This document shows positions 1 to 6,698 of a DNA stretch of 7,601 bases, piece by piece. The translations under genes and the position numbers were made by a program. The stretch covers positions 1-7,601 of the forward strand of contig CAJOPK010000139.1 of the NCBI GenBank assembly GCA_905236255.1, given 5' to 3'. The DNA is from an uncultured Selenomonadaceae bacterium. GTDB lineage: Bacteria; Bacillota; Negativicutes; Selenomonadales; Selenomonadaceae. A model generated the notes under the pieces. That model made no database searches and had not been told where the DNA came from. It saw only the letters and a list, made by a program, of their open reading frames with translations. Numbering within the stretch: position 1 is the first letter of the stretch; each line of letters opens with the position of its first letter.

Positions 1-524
1 CAACCGATTCCGGCAATAAGTTTTTGCGGGATTAAATTCAACTTTGTATTTCCCGCCGTCAAAAAAACTTCCTCGCCGCGCAAAACGGCGGAATTGATTA
101 TTTTGATTGCGTCTTTGGGTTCCGGTTTTAATCCCAAACGCCCGGCAAAAGAATCCGCCGAAAATTTTTCCTCAACGTCCGTTGCCGTCGTTATCACCGG
201 ATTTGCGGAAAGTTTTTCGGCAATTTTTATCGTCAATTCATTTGCCCTTCCCACATGACCGCTCAAAAGGCTGATGACATTTCGACCGCGCTCGTCAATC
301 ACAATAACCGCCGGGTCTTCCAATTTGTTTGAAATCAAAGGCGCGATGGTCCTGACGACAATTCCGGTTGCACAAACAAATATCAATGCATCAAATTTTG
401 AAAAGATTTCCGAAACAAAATCCTTCAGCTTTTCAAAATCTCTGCCTTTAAAAAAAATTTGACCGCCGATTTTTTCGGCAAGTTCAAATCCTTTTTCGGT
501 CAATGCAAGGACGGCAATTCTCAT
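1..524 (-). CDS. cbiG: Cobalt-precorrin-5A hydrolase CbiG, N-terminal part (3' end outside window)
   Basis: Reading down from ATG at 524-522, the frame stays open to the window edge and gives 174 whole codons. CbiG opens the delta-lactone ring of cobalt-precorrin-5A and releases the C2 unit as acetaldehyde, in the anaerobic (early cobalt insertion) cobalamin pathway in the cytoplasm. Residues 1-45 form a Rossmann-like start (MRIAVLALTEKG). Residues 48-125 carry the typical CbiG pattern: CATGIVVRTIAP (51-62), DPAVIVIDERG (70-80), LLSGHVGRANEL (86-97) and VITTATD (110-116). The visible end, LIPQKLIAGIG, is where the C-terminal CbiG domain normally begins, so most of that domain is missing here. 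The start overlaps the cobM stop as ATGA, so translation is probably coupled. The family call is confident; completeness of the gene cannot be judged. Confidence 0.9.
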   Translation of the reverse strand, partial: MRIAVLALTEKGFELAEKIGGQIFFKGRDFEKLKDFVSEIFSKFDALIFVCATGIVVRTIAPLISNKLEDPAVIVIDERGRNVISLLSGHVGRANELTIKIAEKLSANPVITTATDVEEKFSADSFAGRLGLKPEPKDAIKIINSAVLRGEEVFLTAGNTKLNLIPQKLIAGIG

Positions 525-1285
525 AACTTTGCCTTTCTGAAACCGTGACTGAACGTGGGAGAATACAATTTTGATTTTTCATATACTTCCGATTCGCAAT
601 CCAAACAATAACCGACGATTATAAGAGCGGTTCGATCTATTTTGTTTTCGCTGACCGATTCGGAAATTGTTTCGAGAGTTCCCCGCAAAATTTTTTCGTT
701 CGGTTGAGATGCTCTGTAAACAACCGCAACCGGAGTATCTTTTGAAAATCCGCCTTGAATCAAATCCGAAACTACTTTATCAATCAAGTTTACGGACAAA
801 AATATACACATCGTGGATTTATGCCGGGCAAGATTTTTCAAAGATTCGCGATCCGGAACCGGAGTTCTTCCGCCCTGTCTTGTGAGTATTACCGTCTGCG
901 AAATTCCCGGCAAAGTGTATTCGGCTTTTAAAGCCGCCGCCGCCGCCAAAAATGAACTTACGCCCGGAATTATTTCAAAATCTATTCCGCGTTTCTCAAA
1001 TTCGTCCATCTGCTCCCGGATTGCGCCGTAAATTGCCGGATCTCCCGTGTGAAGTCTTACCGTCATTTTTCCGGATTTTTCCGCCTTTTCTATAACTCGT
1101 ATAACCTCGTCAAGTGTCATTTGTGCGGAATTGTGAACTTCGACATCGGGACGGCAAAGTTGCAAAAGTTCCGGATTGACCAGAGAGCCGGCATAAATCA
1201 CCACGTCCGCCGTCCGCAAAATTTTTTGTCCCTTGACCGTTATCAATTCGGGATCTCCGGGTCCCGCTCCCACTATATAAACCAT
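521..1285 (-). CDS. cobM: Cobalt-precorrin-4 C11-methyltransferase (CobM/CbiF)
   Basis: This SAM-dependent tetrapyrrole methyltransferase methylates C-11 of (cobalt-)precorrin-4, the step just before the CbiG reaction. The 254-residue product has the usual family length. Visible motifs are the SAM/tetrapyrrole loop VGAGPGDPELIT (5-16), ADVVIYAGSLV (26-36), LHTGDPAIYGAIREQM (78-93), EIIPGVSSF (104-112), EYTLP (122-126) and TVILTR followed by GRTPVP (131-144). EYTLP and GRTPVP favour CobM/CbiF over CobI, CobJ or CysG paralogs. A good AAGGAG ribosome site (1297-1292) lies 6 bases before ATG. The gene starts 40 bases after yvcK stops and overlaps cbiG by 4 bases. With cbiG on the anaerobic route downstream, CbiF is the functionally apt name. 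The last 25 residues (YEKSKLYSPTFSHGFRKAKL) are typical of family C-termini. Confidence 0.95.
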   Translation of the reverse strand: MVYIVGAGPGDPELITVKGQKILRTADVVIYAGSLVNPELLQLCRPDVEVHNSAQMTLDEVIRVIEKAEKSGKMTVRLHTGDPAIYGAIREQMDEFEKRGIDFEIIPGVSSFLAAAAALKAEYTLPGISQTVILTRQGGRTPVPDRESLKNLARHKSTMCIFLSVNLIDKVVSDLIQGGFSKDTPVAVVYRASQPNEKILRGTLETISESVSENKIDRTALIIVGYCLDCESEVYEKSKLYSPTFSHGFRKAKL

Positions 1286-1325
1286 TTTTTTCTCCTTAAC
1301 TTTTTAAATTTGTCTTACGCCCTTT

Positions 1326-2630
1326 TTAATTTCGCAAAACGTCATAATCGCTGAATTTCGGGCGCAGGTTGTAAATCATTTTCATGACCGCCGCGCAAAG
1401 TTTTTCCGGATCGTGTCTGCCCGGTTCTTTTTCGCTGACCAAATCCGCCTTGACCAATCCCATTCCCATAGCGTTTATCTTGTCCTCGTCAATTTCCACC
1501 GGCTTTGAATTTTCAACTTCTCCGACAATCGGCGCGGAATTTACCAAAACATAATCGATTACGCCGGCACCGGCATGATCCAAAATTGCCTTTGCATGAG
1601 CGGACGCGGTGTAATTGTCGGTTTCGCCGGGCTGGGTCATCACGTTGCAAATATAAATTTTTATTGCCCGCGTTTTTTTTAAGGCCTGCGGGATTCCCTC
1701 AACCAAAAGATTCGGCATTATGGAAGTATAAAGACTTCCGGGTCCCAAAATTATCGCGTCGGCGGATTCTATTGCCTCAATGGCTGAAGGAACTGCCGGA
1801 ACTTTTTTCGGAAAAAGTTTTACGCGACGAATTTTTTTGCGCGCCTCCGGAATTTGAGATTCCCCTTCGACAATCGTCCCGTCCTGCATGACCGCATCAA
1901 GTCTTACGTGTTCTTTGCTTGCCGGCAAAACACGACCTTTAACCGCCAAAACTTTTGAAGATTCCTGCAAAGCCGTTTCCATGTCGCCGGTGACTTCATT
2001 CATGGCGGCAATAAAAAGATTTCCGAAACTGTGACCGGCAAGCGCGGTATTTCCTTCAAAACGATATTGAAAAAGTTTTTCCATCAAAGGCTCGGTATCG
2101 GCAAGGGCAACAAGACAATTTCGCAAATCGCCCGGCGGAATTATTCCCAATTCTTCCCGAAGTCTGCCGGAACTTCCGCCGTCGTCGGCAACCGTCACTA
2201 TTGCCGAAACATTGCTTGTCGAAGATTTTATGCCGCGCAAAAGTACCGAAAGTCCGTGACCGCCGCCTATTACCGCAACAACCGGCCCGCGCTCCAATTT
2301 TCTCTTTTCGTAAATCAAATCGACAAGCGCTTCCGAATTGTCCGGCAACAAAACCGCAATAACCGAACGAATTATCATTCGCGTTGACCAAAGCATTAAA
2401 AAAATTCCGACGGCAACGACGACAATTCCGACGACCGTCGAAAACATATAATTGTAACTTCCGAAAGTCGAATAGACGAGCCGAAAAATTTCTTCCTCAA
2501 CCAGATCAAGATATTTATAATTAAATACAAGTGCCGTGCCTATACTGACCATGAGAACGCCGATTGCAAAGAGCAAAAGCCGACGTTTGAATTTCATGCC
2601 GGGATATAACCACTTCAAAAGATGAATCAT
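1326..2630 (-). CDS. yvcK: YvcK/MgfK-family gluconeogenesis factor with N-terminal membrane anchor
   Basis: This is a CofD-like protein of the YvcK group, needed in Bacillus for growth on gluconeogenic carbon sources and for normal cell shape; the family binds UDP-sugars such as UDP-GlcNAc. The core starts near residue 117: IGGGHGLSVLLRG (121-133), TVADDGGSSGRLR (146-158), PPGDLRNCL (165-173), GHSFGNLFIAA (199-209), LGPGSLYTSI (295-304) and QPGETD (333-338). About 115 residues precede it, with two hydrophobic helices (about 17-36 and 64-82) around a charged segment and a basic stretch FKRRLLLF. The protein is therefore probably tethered to the inner face of the membrane, unlike the shorter soluble B. 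subtilis form. The start is ATG, 12 bases after the rapZ stop, behind a weak GAGA-like ribosome site, so coupling to rapZ is likely. An internal ATG at 2597 has no better site. Whether it has an enzymatic activity is unknown to me. Confidence 0.93.
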   Translation of the reverse strand: MIHLLKWLYPGMKFKRRLLLFAIGVLMVSIGTALVFNYKYLDLVEEEIFRLVYSTFGSYNYMFSTVVGIVVVAVGIFLMLWSTRMIIRSVIAVLLPDNSEALVDLIYEKRKLERGPVVAVIGGGHGLSVLLRGIKSSTSNVSAIVTVADDGGSSGRLREELGIIPPGDLRNCLVALADTEPLMEKLFQYRFEGNTALAGHSFGNLFIAAMNEVTGDMETALQESSKVLAVKGRVLPASKEHVRLDAVMQDGTIVEGESQIPEARKKIRRVKLFPKKVPAVPSAIEAIESADAIILGPGSLYTSIMPNLLVEGIPQALKKTRAIKIYICNVMTQPGETDNYTASAHAKAILDHAGAGVIDYVLVNSAPIVGEVENSKPVEIDEDKINAMGMGLVKADLVSEKEPGRHDPEKLCAAVMKMIYNLRPKFSDYDVLRN

Positions 2631-2642
2631 TTTTTCAAAATC

Positions 2643-3620
2643 TCAACTTTCCGGTTGCAAATGCTCCCAAACGTCATTTTTCATTAAATCGCGATGTTCA
2701 AGCCTGACCGCATAACCTTTTTTCGCAAGCAAATCAAAAATATGTTTTGCGACAAAAACGCTTCTGTGCATGCCGCCGGTACAGCCGACCGCAATTACAA
2801 ATTGACTTTTGCCTTCCTTTACATATTGCGGAACAAGAAAATCAACCAAAGAATCAAGCCGCTTCAAAAAGTCTTGAGTGACCGGTTTTTCTTCGATATA
2901 AGCCGAAACTTCCGGAACCGTGCCGCTCTTGTGCCGCAGATTTTCAATGTAAAAGGGATTGGGCAAAAATCGAACGTCCAAAACCATATCCGCATCAAGC
3001 GGCATACCGAATTTAAATCCGAAAGACAAAACCGAGATGTTCATAATATCGCCTTCCGGATTTCCGAAGAGCCGGTTGAGTTTTTCACGCAATTCGGATT
3101 TTGCCAGATCGGAAGTGTCGATAATGTAAGTGGATTTACTGCGGACACTTTCAAGCCGTGCCCTTTCCTTTGTCACACCGTCGGAAATTCTTGACGACGG
3201 AGCCATCGGATGACGGCGGCGGGTTTCCTTATATCTGCGAATGATTGCGTTGTCCGATGCGTCCATGAAAAGCATTTCGTAATCCCGGTTGTTTTTGTCC
3301 ATTTCGTCCAAAACGTGAATCAAATCGTCGAAAAATTCCCGGCTGCGGGTATCGACGACGAAAACCACCCGGTTGACCTGACCGGAAGAATGAGAACAGA
3401 GTTCGACAAATTTCGGGATAAAAACCGGCGGGAGATTGTCCACGCAAAAATATCCCAAGTCCTCCAAAAATCTGCAGGCTTGAGTTTTTCCGCCGCCGGA
3501 CATTCCGGTAACTATGATTATTCGCGACTTGTCGGAAAAGTTTCCGTTTTCTTCCCCGTCAATGTTTGAAGTTTCATTTATTTCAATTTCGGGAGAAAGA
3601 TTTTTTTCTTCCATATACAA
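2643..3620 (-). CDS. rapZ: RNase adapter / nucleotide-binding protein RapZ (YvcJ)
   Basis: RapZ is a P-loop protein. In enterobacteria it senses glucosamine-6-phosphate and guides RNase E to the sRNA GlmZ; in Firmicutes (YvcJ) it hydrolyses nucleotides and its target is less clear. With a start at TTG 3620 the product has 325 residues. Motifs are Walker A GMSGGGKT (39-46), LGYFCVDNLPP (55-65), the strand VVFVVDTRS (85-93), FMDASDN then RRYKETRRRHPM, and the C-terminal signature VGCTGGMHRSV (278-288) with EHRDL (308-312). Start choice: GGAGGA (3633-3628) lies 7 bases before TTG 3620 and 13 before ATG 3614; an upstream TTG at 3635 overlaps this site and is unlikely. ATG 3614 remains possible and removes only two residues. 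About 34 polar, acidic residues precede the P-loop, more than in typical members. It is followed after 12 bases by yvcK, its usual partner. Confidence 0.94.
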   Translation of the reverse strand: MYMEEKNLSPEIEINETSNIDGEENGNFSDKSRIIIVTGMSGGGKTQACRFLEDLGYFCVDNLPPVFIPKFVELCSHSSGQVNRVVFVVDTRSREFFDDLIHVLDEMDKNNRDYEMLFMDASDNAIIRRYKETRRRHPMAPSSRISDGVTKERARLESVRSKSTYIIDTSDLAKSELREKLNRLFGNPEGDIMNISVLSFGFKFGMPLDADMVLDVRFLPNPFYIENLRHKSGTVPEVSAYIEEKPVTQDFLKRLDSLVDFLVPQYVKEGKSQFVIAVGCTGGMHRSVFVAKHIFDLLAKKGYAVRLEHRDLMKNDVWEHLQPES

Positions 3621-3627
3621 AACACCG

Positions 3628-3633
3628 TCCTCC
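3628..3633 (-). promoter_or_regulatory. Ribosome binding site of rapZ
   Basis: GGAGGA on the minus strand is a near-perfect anti-16S match. Its spacing of 7 bases to TTG 3620 against 13 to ATG 3614 favours the TTG, and its position rules against the start at 3635. Confidence 0.6.
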
Positions 3634-3671
3634 AAAAAGTCCCCGCCAATACGCTTTTGTCGGGCTCAAAA

Positions 3672-3699
3672 GTTTTATCGACCGAAATTTTTGCGTCAA
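3672..3699 (-). promoter_or_regulatory. Possible sigma-70-type promoter before rapZ-yvcK
   Basis: On the minus strand TTGACG (3699-3694, 5 of 6 to consensus) is followed after 16 bases by TAAAAC (3677-3672, 4 of 6). It lies in the 129-base gap (3636-3764), the only long gap in the minus-strand run, and would give a leader of roughly 45 bases. A perfect TATAAT also occurs at 3712-3707, but no good -35 sits at the right distance. I see no hairpin terminator in the gap, so read-through from upstream is also possible. Confidence 0.4.
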
Positions 3700-3764
3700 G
3701 TTGCAAATTATAAATTCATACGTTGGGGAAATTCTATCAAAGAGTTTATGGGAATGCAACGATT

Positions 3765-4136
3765 TTACCAATCCGATTCTTCTTCCGGATAATAAGGCTC
3801 CGGTTCCGGCGGATAAAGAACGTTGAAAACATATTCAAAAATGTATCCGGAAGAATTTTGTTTGCTTACCGGCATATCGGCACGCTTTCCGATTATCCCG
3901 TAATACCAGTTGTCATTTCGCCGGTGAAAATTCAGGCGGCTTGTATTTGAAACATCTCCGTCAAAAATTACGTCAATAACCGTTACATCAAAACCTTCAT
4001 CGTCCGGGTGTTTTTCGATTGAAGTGTCTTCAATGTAAACACTCGCATTTTTGTTGCTCCATACCCATATATGCTCGGCACTTGCCGGAGAAACAAGAGA
4101 AAAAATTATCGTCAACGTCAACAAAATTTTTTTCAA
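3765..4136 (-). CDS. Small secreted protein of unknown function
   Basis: I do not recognise the family. The product has 123 residues from TTG 4136. It begins with a clear signal peptide: KK, then a hydrophobic stretch ILLTLTIIFSLV, then SPASA before EH (cleavage probably after residue 20). The mature part of about 100 residues has alternating hydrophobic, probably beta-strand segments (IWVWSNKNASVYIED, GFDVTVIDVIFDG, WYYGIIGKR, GYIFEYVFNVLY). It ends in a proline- and glutamate-rich tail, YPPEPEPYYPEEESDW, with no cysteine, lipobox or C-terminal anchor. The start is supported by GGGGG (4148-4144) 7 bases upstream and by a TTGA overlap with the ecfT stop, implying coupled translation. A longer frame to ATG 4181 would put non-signal residues in front of the signal peptide and is less likely. 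It probably acts outside the cytoplasmic membrane; no function can be assigned. Confidence 0.75.
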   Translation of the reverse strand: MKKILLTLTIIFSLVSPASAEHIWVWSNKNASVYIEDTSIEKHPDDEGFDVTVIDVIFDGDVSNTSRLNFHRRNDNWYYGIIGKRADMPVSKQNSSGYIFEYVFNVLYPPEPEPYYPEEESDW

Positions 4137-4948
4137 AACAATTCCCCCGCTTTCAATGTCAAAAGTCCGGCAACCGCGCAAATCACCAAAAATACCAAAG
4201 CCGCCGAAAAATCACGGCTTTTGAATTTTAATTCTTTCATGTGAGTTCGTCCGGTTCCTCCCCGATAACATCGCGCCTCCATCGCCGTTGCAAGATCGTC
4301 CGCCCTTCTGAAACTTGACAGGAACAGCGGCACCAAAACCGGCACAAAGGATTTCATGCGCTTTAAAATATTTCCCGATTCAAAATCCGCGCCGCGTGAT
4401 TTTTGTGCTTTGATTATCCTGTCCGTTTCCTCAATCAAAGTCGGAACAAATCTTAACGCTATGGTCATCATCATTGCCAATTCATGGGCGGGCACTCCGA
4501 ATTTTGAAAGGGGGGACAAAAGTTTTTCGGTTGCGTCGGTTAATTGTATGGGGGAAGTCGTGAAAGTCAGCAGACTTGACAAAACTATCAAAAGTATCAA
4601 TCGAAGGCTTATCAAAATTCCGAATTTTATTCCTTCGACGGTTACGTTGAATATAAAGATTTTTGCCAAAACTTCACCGTCGTGACTTACGAAATGTATC
4701 AGCAGGGTAAATAAAATTATCCAAGTCAGCGGTTTCAAAGACTTTAAAATTGTCATCGGCGGAATTTCGGACACAAAAACAAGCGCGACGACAACAATCG
4801 TCAAAAAGCCGAAAGCCGCCGGGCCGTCCGCCAAAAAAATCAAAATCATTGTCGCGAAAAGCAAAATTATTTTTGTTCGCGGATCAAGCCGGTGAATTGG
4901 CGATTCGCCGGGAAAAAATTGTCCGAGTGTTACGTCTTGTAATGTTAT
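4133..4948 (-). CDS. ecfT: Energy-coupling factor transporter transmembrane protein EcfT, probable ATA start
   Basis: EcfT is the membrane subunit of ECF-type ABC importers. It joins the paired ATPases EcfA1/EcfA2 to substrate-binding S subunits for vitamins and cofactors. From ATA 4948 the product has 271 residues, the usual size. The N-terminal signature DVTLGQFFPGESPIHRLDPR (5-24) is typical of group II EcfT. Several hydrophobic helices follow. The two cytoplasmic coupling motifs are SRG (184-186, in KAQKSRGADF) and YRG (228-230, in AMEARCYRGG). The first conventional start in frame, TTG 4864, would delete the whole N-terminal signature. Upstream of ATA the frame reaches a stop with no ATG, GTG or TTG. 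It begins 25 bases after the nucleotidase gene and overlaps the next gene by 4 bases. No ecfA genes are in view, so the ATPases must be encoded elsewhere. CbiQ (cobalt) is a less likely alternative. Confidence 0.9.
   Translation of the reverse strand: MTLQDVTLGQFFPGESPIHRLDPRTKIILLFATMILIFLADGPAAFGFLTIVVVALVFVSEIPPMTILKSLKPLTWIILFTLLIHFVSHDGEVLAKIFIFNVTVEGIKFGILISLRLILLIVLSSLLTFTTSPIQLTDATEKLLSPLSKFGVPAHELAMMMTIALRFVPTLIEETDRIIKAQKSRGADFESGNILKRMKSFVPVLVPLFLSSFRRADDLATAMEARCYRGGTGRTHMKELKFKSRDFSAALVFLVICAVAGLLTLKAGELF
4144..4148 (-). promoter_or_regulatory. Ribosome binding site of the small secreted protein gene
   Basis: GGGGG (followed by AA) on the minus strand lies inside the end of ecfT, 7 bases before TTG 4136. 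It is the main reason for choosing this start over ATG 4181, together with the signal peptide that begins there. Confidence 0.5.
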
Positions 4949-4958
4949 CTTCCTGCAG

Positions 4959-4964
4959 TCCTTT
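4959..4964 (-). promoter_or_regulatory. Probable ribosome binding site of ecfT
   Basis: AAAGGA on the minus strand lies 10 bases before the proposed ATA start at 4948. A second purine run, CAGGAAG (4955-4949), directly abuts ATA and is too close to serve it optimally. The sites support initiation in this region but do not by themselves fix the start codon. Confidence 0.4.
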
Positions 4965-4973
4965 CAAAAAAAC

Positions 4974-6554
4974 TTATGCCGCAAGCCGTTCCTTTTCTTC
5001 TTCTTCATATTGTTCCCAATCGAACGGAATATATTTTTTGCACTTTATGCGACCGATTGCGACGCTGTCCGGATTAACGCCGTATTGGTTGAGATAATCG
5101 ACCATCGCATCTTCCGCGCTTCCGTAAACTCCCGCGAGCGGACAATCTTTAAGCATTGTGTACTCATCGCCGCCCTGCGTCAGGAAACTGCTCAATGCAA
5201 GGGTATAAGTTTTGTTTTCGTCAATGGGAGCGTTGTCAACGTAAATTGCACCGACGCGACTTCCGGCGGGTTTATCCGGATCAAATTCAAAAGTCATTCC
5301 GCTGACCTGCAAAAATCCTCCGAACGGAGCCGGATAAGCCTTAACCGAATTTTCGAGCATTTCGCGGATGGTCTTGCCGTCAATCTTTATAACGTCAACG
5401 CTGTTTCCGAAGGGGAAAATTTGCATAATGTCGCCGTAAGTCACATCGCCTTCCGGAATTTGACCGCGAATACCGCCGCCGTTTATTACGGCAATATCGG
5501 CATCGGTATAATTTCTGAAAGCGTCCGCGCAGAGATTTCCGAGTTCCGTATCTTCGCGACGAATTTTAAGCTGATCGCTCGGATAGGAGAAATTGCTGTA
5601 TGTCAAAATCTTTGCAAAAAATTCTTTGCTCATGTTTTCGGCATTTTCGATTTCGCCGAGAACTTCCTTATCCGGAGCGGGTACGGCAATTTTCAAGTCA
5701 TCGGAATAAAGCAAATTCGCCTCTTTCGATACGATTTTTTTCTTCTCAACTTCAATCGTCACCATTCCGAGTTTGTTCCCGTGATAACCGGCTTGAACGA
5801 TGAGAGTATCTCCGACTTTGATTCCGTGCGGCAATTCGGTATGGCTGTGACCGTCAACGATCAGATCAATTCCGGGAACTTCCCGCGCAATTTTGTCGGA
5901 AGTAAATTCGGAACCGGGTTCCACGCCGATATGCGAAAGAGCGATCAAAACGTCACATTTCGAGCGCAATTTTTTTACCATATCCCTTGAAACTTCAATC
6001 GGATTGTTTATGTTTATGTCGTTTATCATTTTGGGAGCGACCTTGAAAAGAGTTTCCGGTGTGGTCAATCCGAACACGCCGACTTTAATACCCTTGAATT
6101 TAAAAATTTTGTACGGTTCAAAAACCAATTTGCCGGTGTCTTTGTATGTGACGTTTGCCGAAAGCATCGGAAAATTCAAAAGTTCCGAAAGTTTCTTCAG
6201 TCTTTCCGTCCCGTAATTGAAGTCGTGGTTTCCGGGAGTCATCGCGTCGTAACCGGCAAAGTTCATTATCGGAACCATATTCAAACCCTGATTTATGTTT
6301 ATTACCGGTTGTCCGTGAAAAGTATCGCCGGCATCAAACCAAAGCGTAGCTTCGTCAGTTTTTTTGAAGTCCCTGACGATTGCAGCCGTTTGTGCAATTC
6401 CGATACTTCTTCCGTCGGCATCACCCGCTTTTATTCTTCCGTGAATGTCGTTTGTGTGAAAGATTATCAATTTTTGAGCGTCCGCAACATTTCCGGTCAT
6501 CAAAAATATTGCGACAAGCATCAATCCGAAAATTCCCTTCAAACCCCTTTTCAT
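4974..6554 (-). CDS. Secreted 5'-nucleotidase / UshA-type metallophosphoesterase
   Basis: This bifunctional-fold hydrolase releases phosphate from nucleotides, and possibly UDP-sugars or cyclic nucleotides, outside the cytoplasmic membrane. The 526-residue product begins with a signal peptide: KRGLKG, a hydrophobic stretch to about residue 20, then VADA with cleavage likely after 26. The calcineurin-like metal-binding domain (about 28-290) shows HTNDIHG (33-39), FDAGDTFHG (73-81), GNHDFNYG (108-115), SHIGVE (207-212) and DGHSHTELPHG (234-244). All expected metal ligands are present. The C-terminal substrate-binding domain (about 310-505) shows NGGGIRG (358-364), YGDIMQIFPFGN (373-384), GGFLQVSG (412-419) and QGGDEY (460-465). 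The tail EEEEKERLAA carries no LPXTG or membrane anchor, so the protein is probably soluble in the periplasm or released. The ATG lies 9 bases behind a strong GGGAGGGG site (6571-6564). The true substrate cannot be told from sequence. Confidence 0.93.
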   Translation of the reverse strand: MKRGLKGIFGLMLVAIFLMTGNVADAQKLIIFHTNDIHGRIKAGDADGRSIGIAQTAAIVRDFKKTDEATLWFDAGDTFHGQPVININQGLNMVPIMNFAGYDAMTPGNHDFNYGTERLKKLSELLNFPMLSANVTYKDTGKLVFEPYKIFKFKGIKVGVFGLTTPETLFKVAPKMINDININNPIEVSRDMVKKLRSKCDVLIALSHIGVEPGSEFTSDKIAREVPGIDLIVDGHSHTELPHGIKVGDTLIVQAGYHGNKLGMVTIEVEKKKIVSKEANLLYSDDLKIAVPAPDKEVLGEIENAENMSKEFFAKILTYSNFSYPSDQLKIRREDTELGNLCADAFRNYTDADIAVINGGGIRGQIPEGDVTYGDIMQIFPFGNSVDVIKIDGKTIREMLENSVKAYPAPFGGFLQVSGMTFEFDPDKPAGSRVGAIYVDNAPIDENKTYTLALSSFLTQGGDEYTMLKDCPLAGVYGSAEDAMVDYLNQYGVNPDSVAIGRIKCKKYIPFDWEQYEEEEKERLAA

Positions 6555-6648
6555 TTAAAAATTCCCCTCCCAAAAAATTTTGTCGAATATTTTCGTTAAA
6601 TTCCGGATTTTTCCTGCAAAACGGCTTTTTTCCGGATTTCAAAAATTA

Positions 6649-6677
6649 TGGACAATCGCGCCGGGATAAAATATAAT
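6649..6677 (+). promoter_or_regulatory. Sigma-70-type promoter of ung
   Basis: TGGACA (6649-6654, 5 of 6) and TATAAT (6672-6677, 6 of 6) are separated by 17 bases, the ideal spacing. Transcription would start near 6684, giving a leader of about 30 bases that ends in the ung ribosome site. This promoter position leaves room for the ATT start at 6713 with a normal leader. Confidence 0.75.
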
Positions 6678-6698
6678 TTCGCCGGAAAAAATTTTGAA

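Noticed and set aside
1286..1325. A cobalamin riboswitch or other leader element before cobM
   Set aside because: The gap is only 40 bases, too short for a B12 riboswitch, and holds just the yvcK tail sequence and the cobM ribosome site.
1505..3569. Several 110-170 codon plus-strand frames opposite yvcK and rapZ
   Set aside because: They are low-complexity, Arg/Phe/Asn-rich translations antisense to well-supported genes. None has a recognisable motif or an independent signal.
3765..4181. Longer 138-residue version of the small secreted protein starting at ATG 4181
   Set aside because: It would bury the signal peptide behind 15 polar residues and overlap ecfT by about 50 bases. The TTG at 4136 has a ribosome site and a 4-base overlap.
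4133..4864. ecfT starting at TTG 4864
   Set aside because: It would cut off the conserved LGQFFPGESPIHRLDPR signature encoded in frame immediately upstream.
4133..4948. CbiQ (cobalt-specific T subunit), suggested by cobalamin genes in the same strand run
   Set aside because: The N-terminal signature matches the general group II EcfT, no cbiM/cbiN/cbiO lies beside it, and the corrin genes are separated by three unrelated genes.
5010..5990. A 326-codon open frame on the plus strand inside the nucleotidase gene
   Set aside because: It is antisense to a gene with complete catalytic motifs. Its translation shows no recognisable domain, and it has no promoter or ribosome-site support. The long frame is a by-product of codon bias on the other strand.
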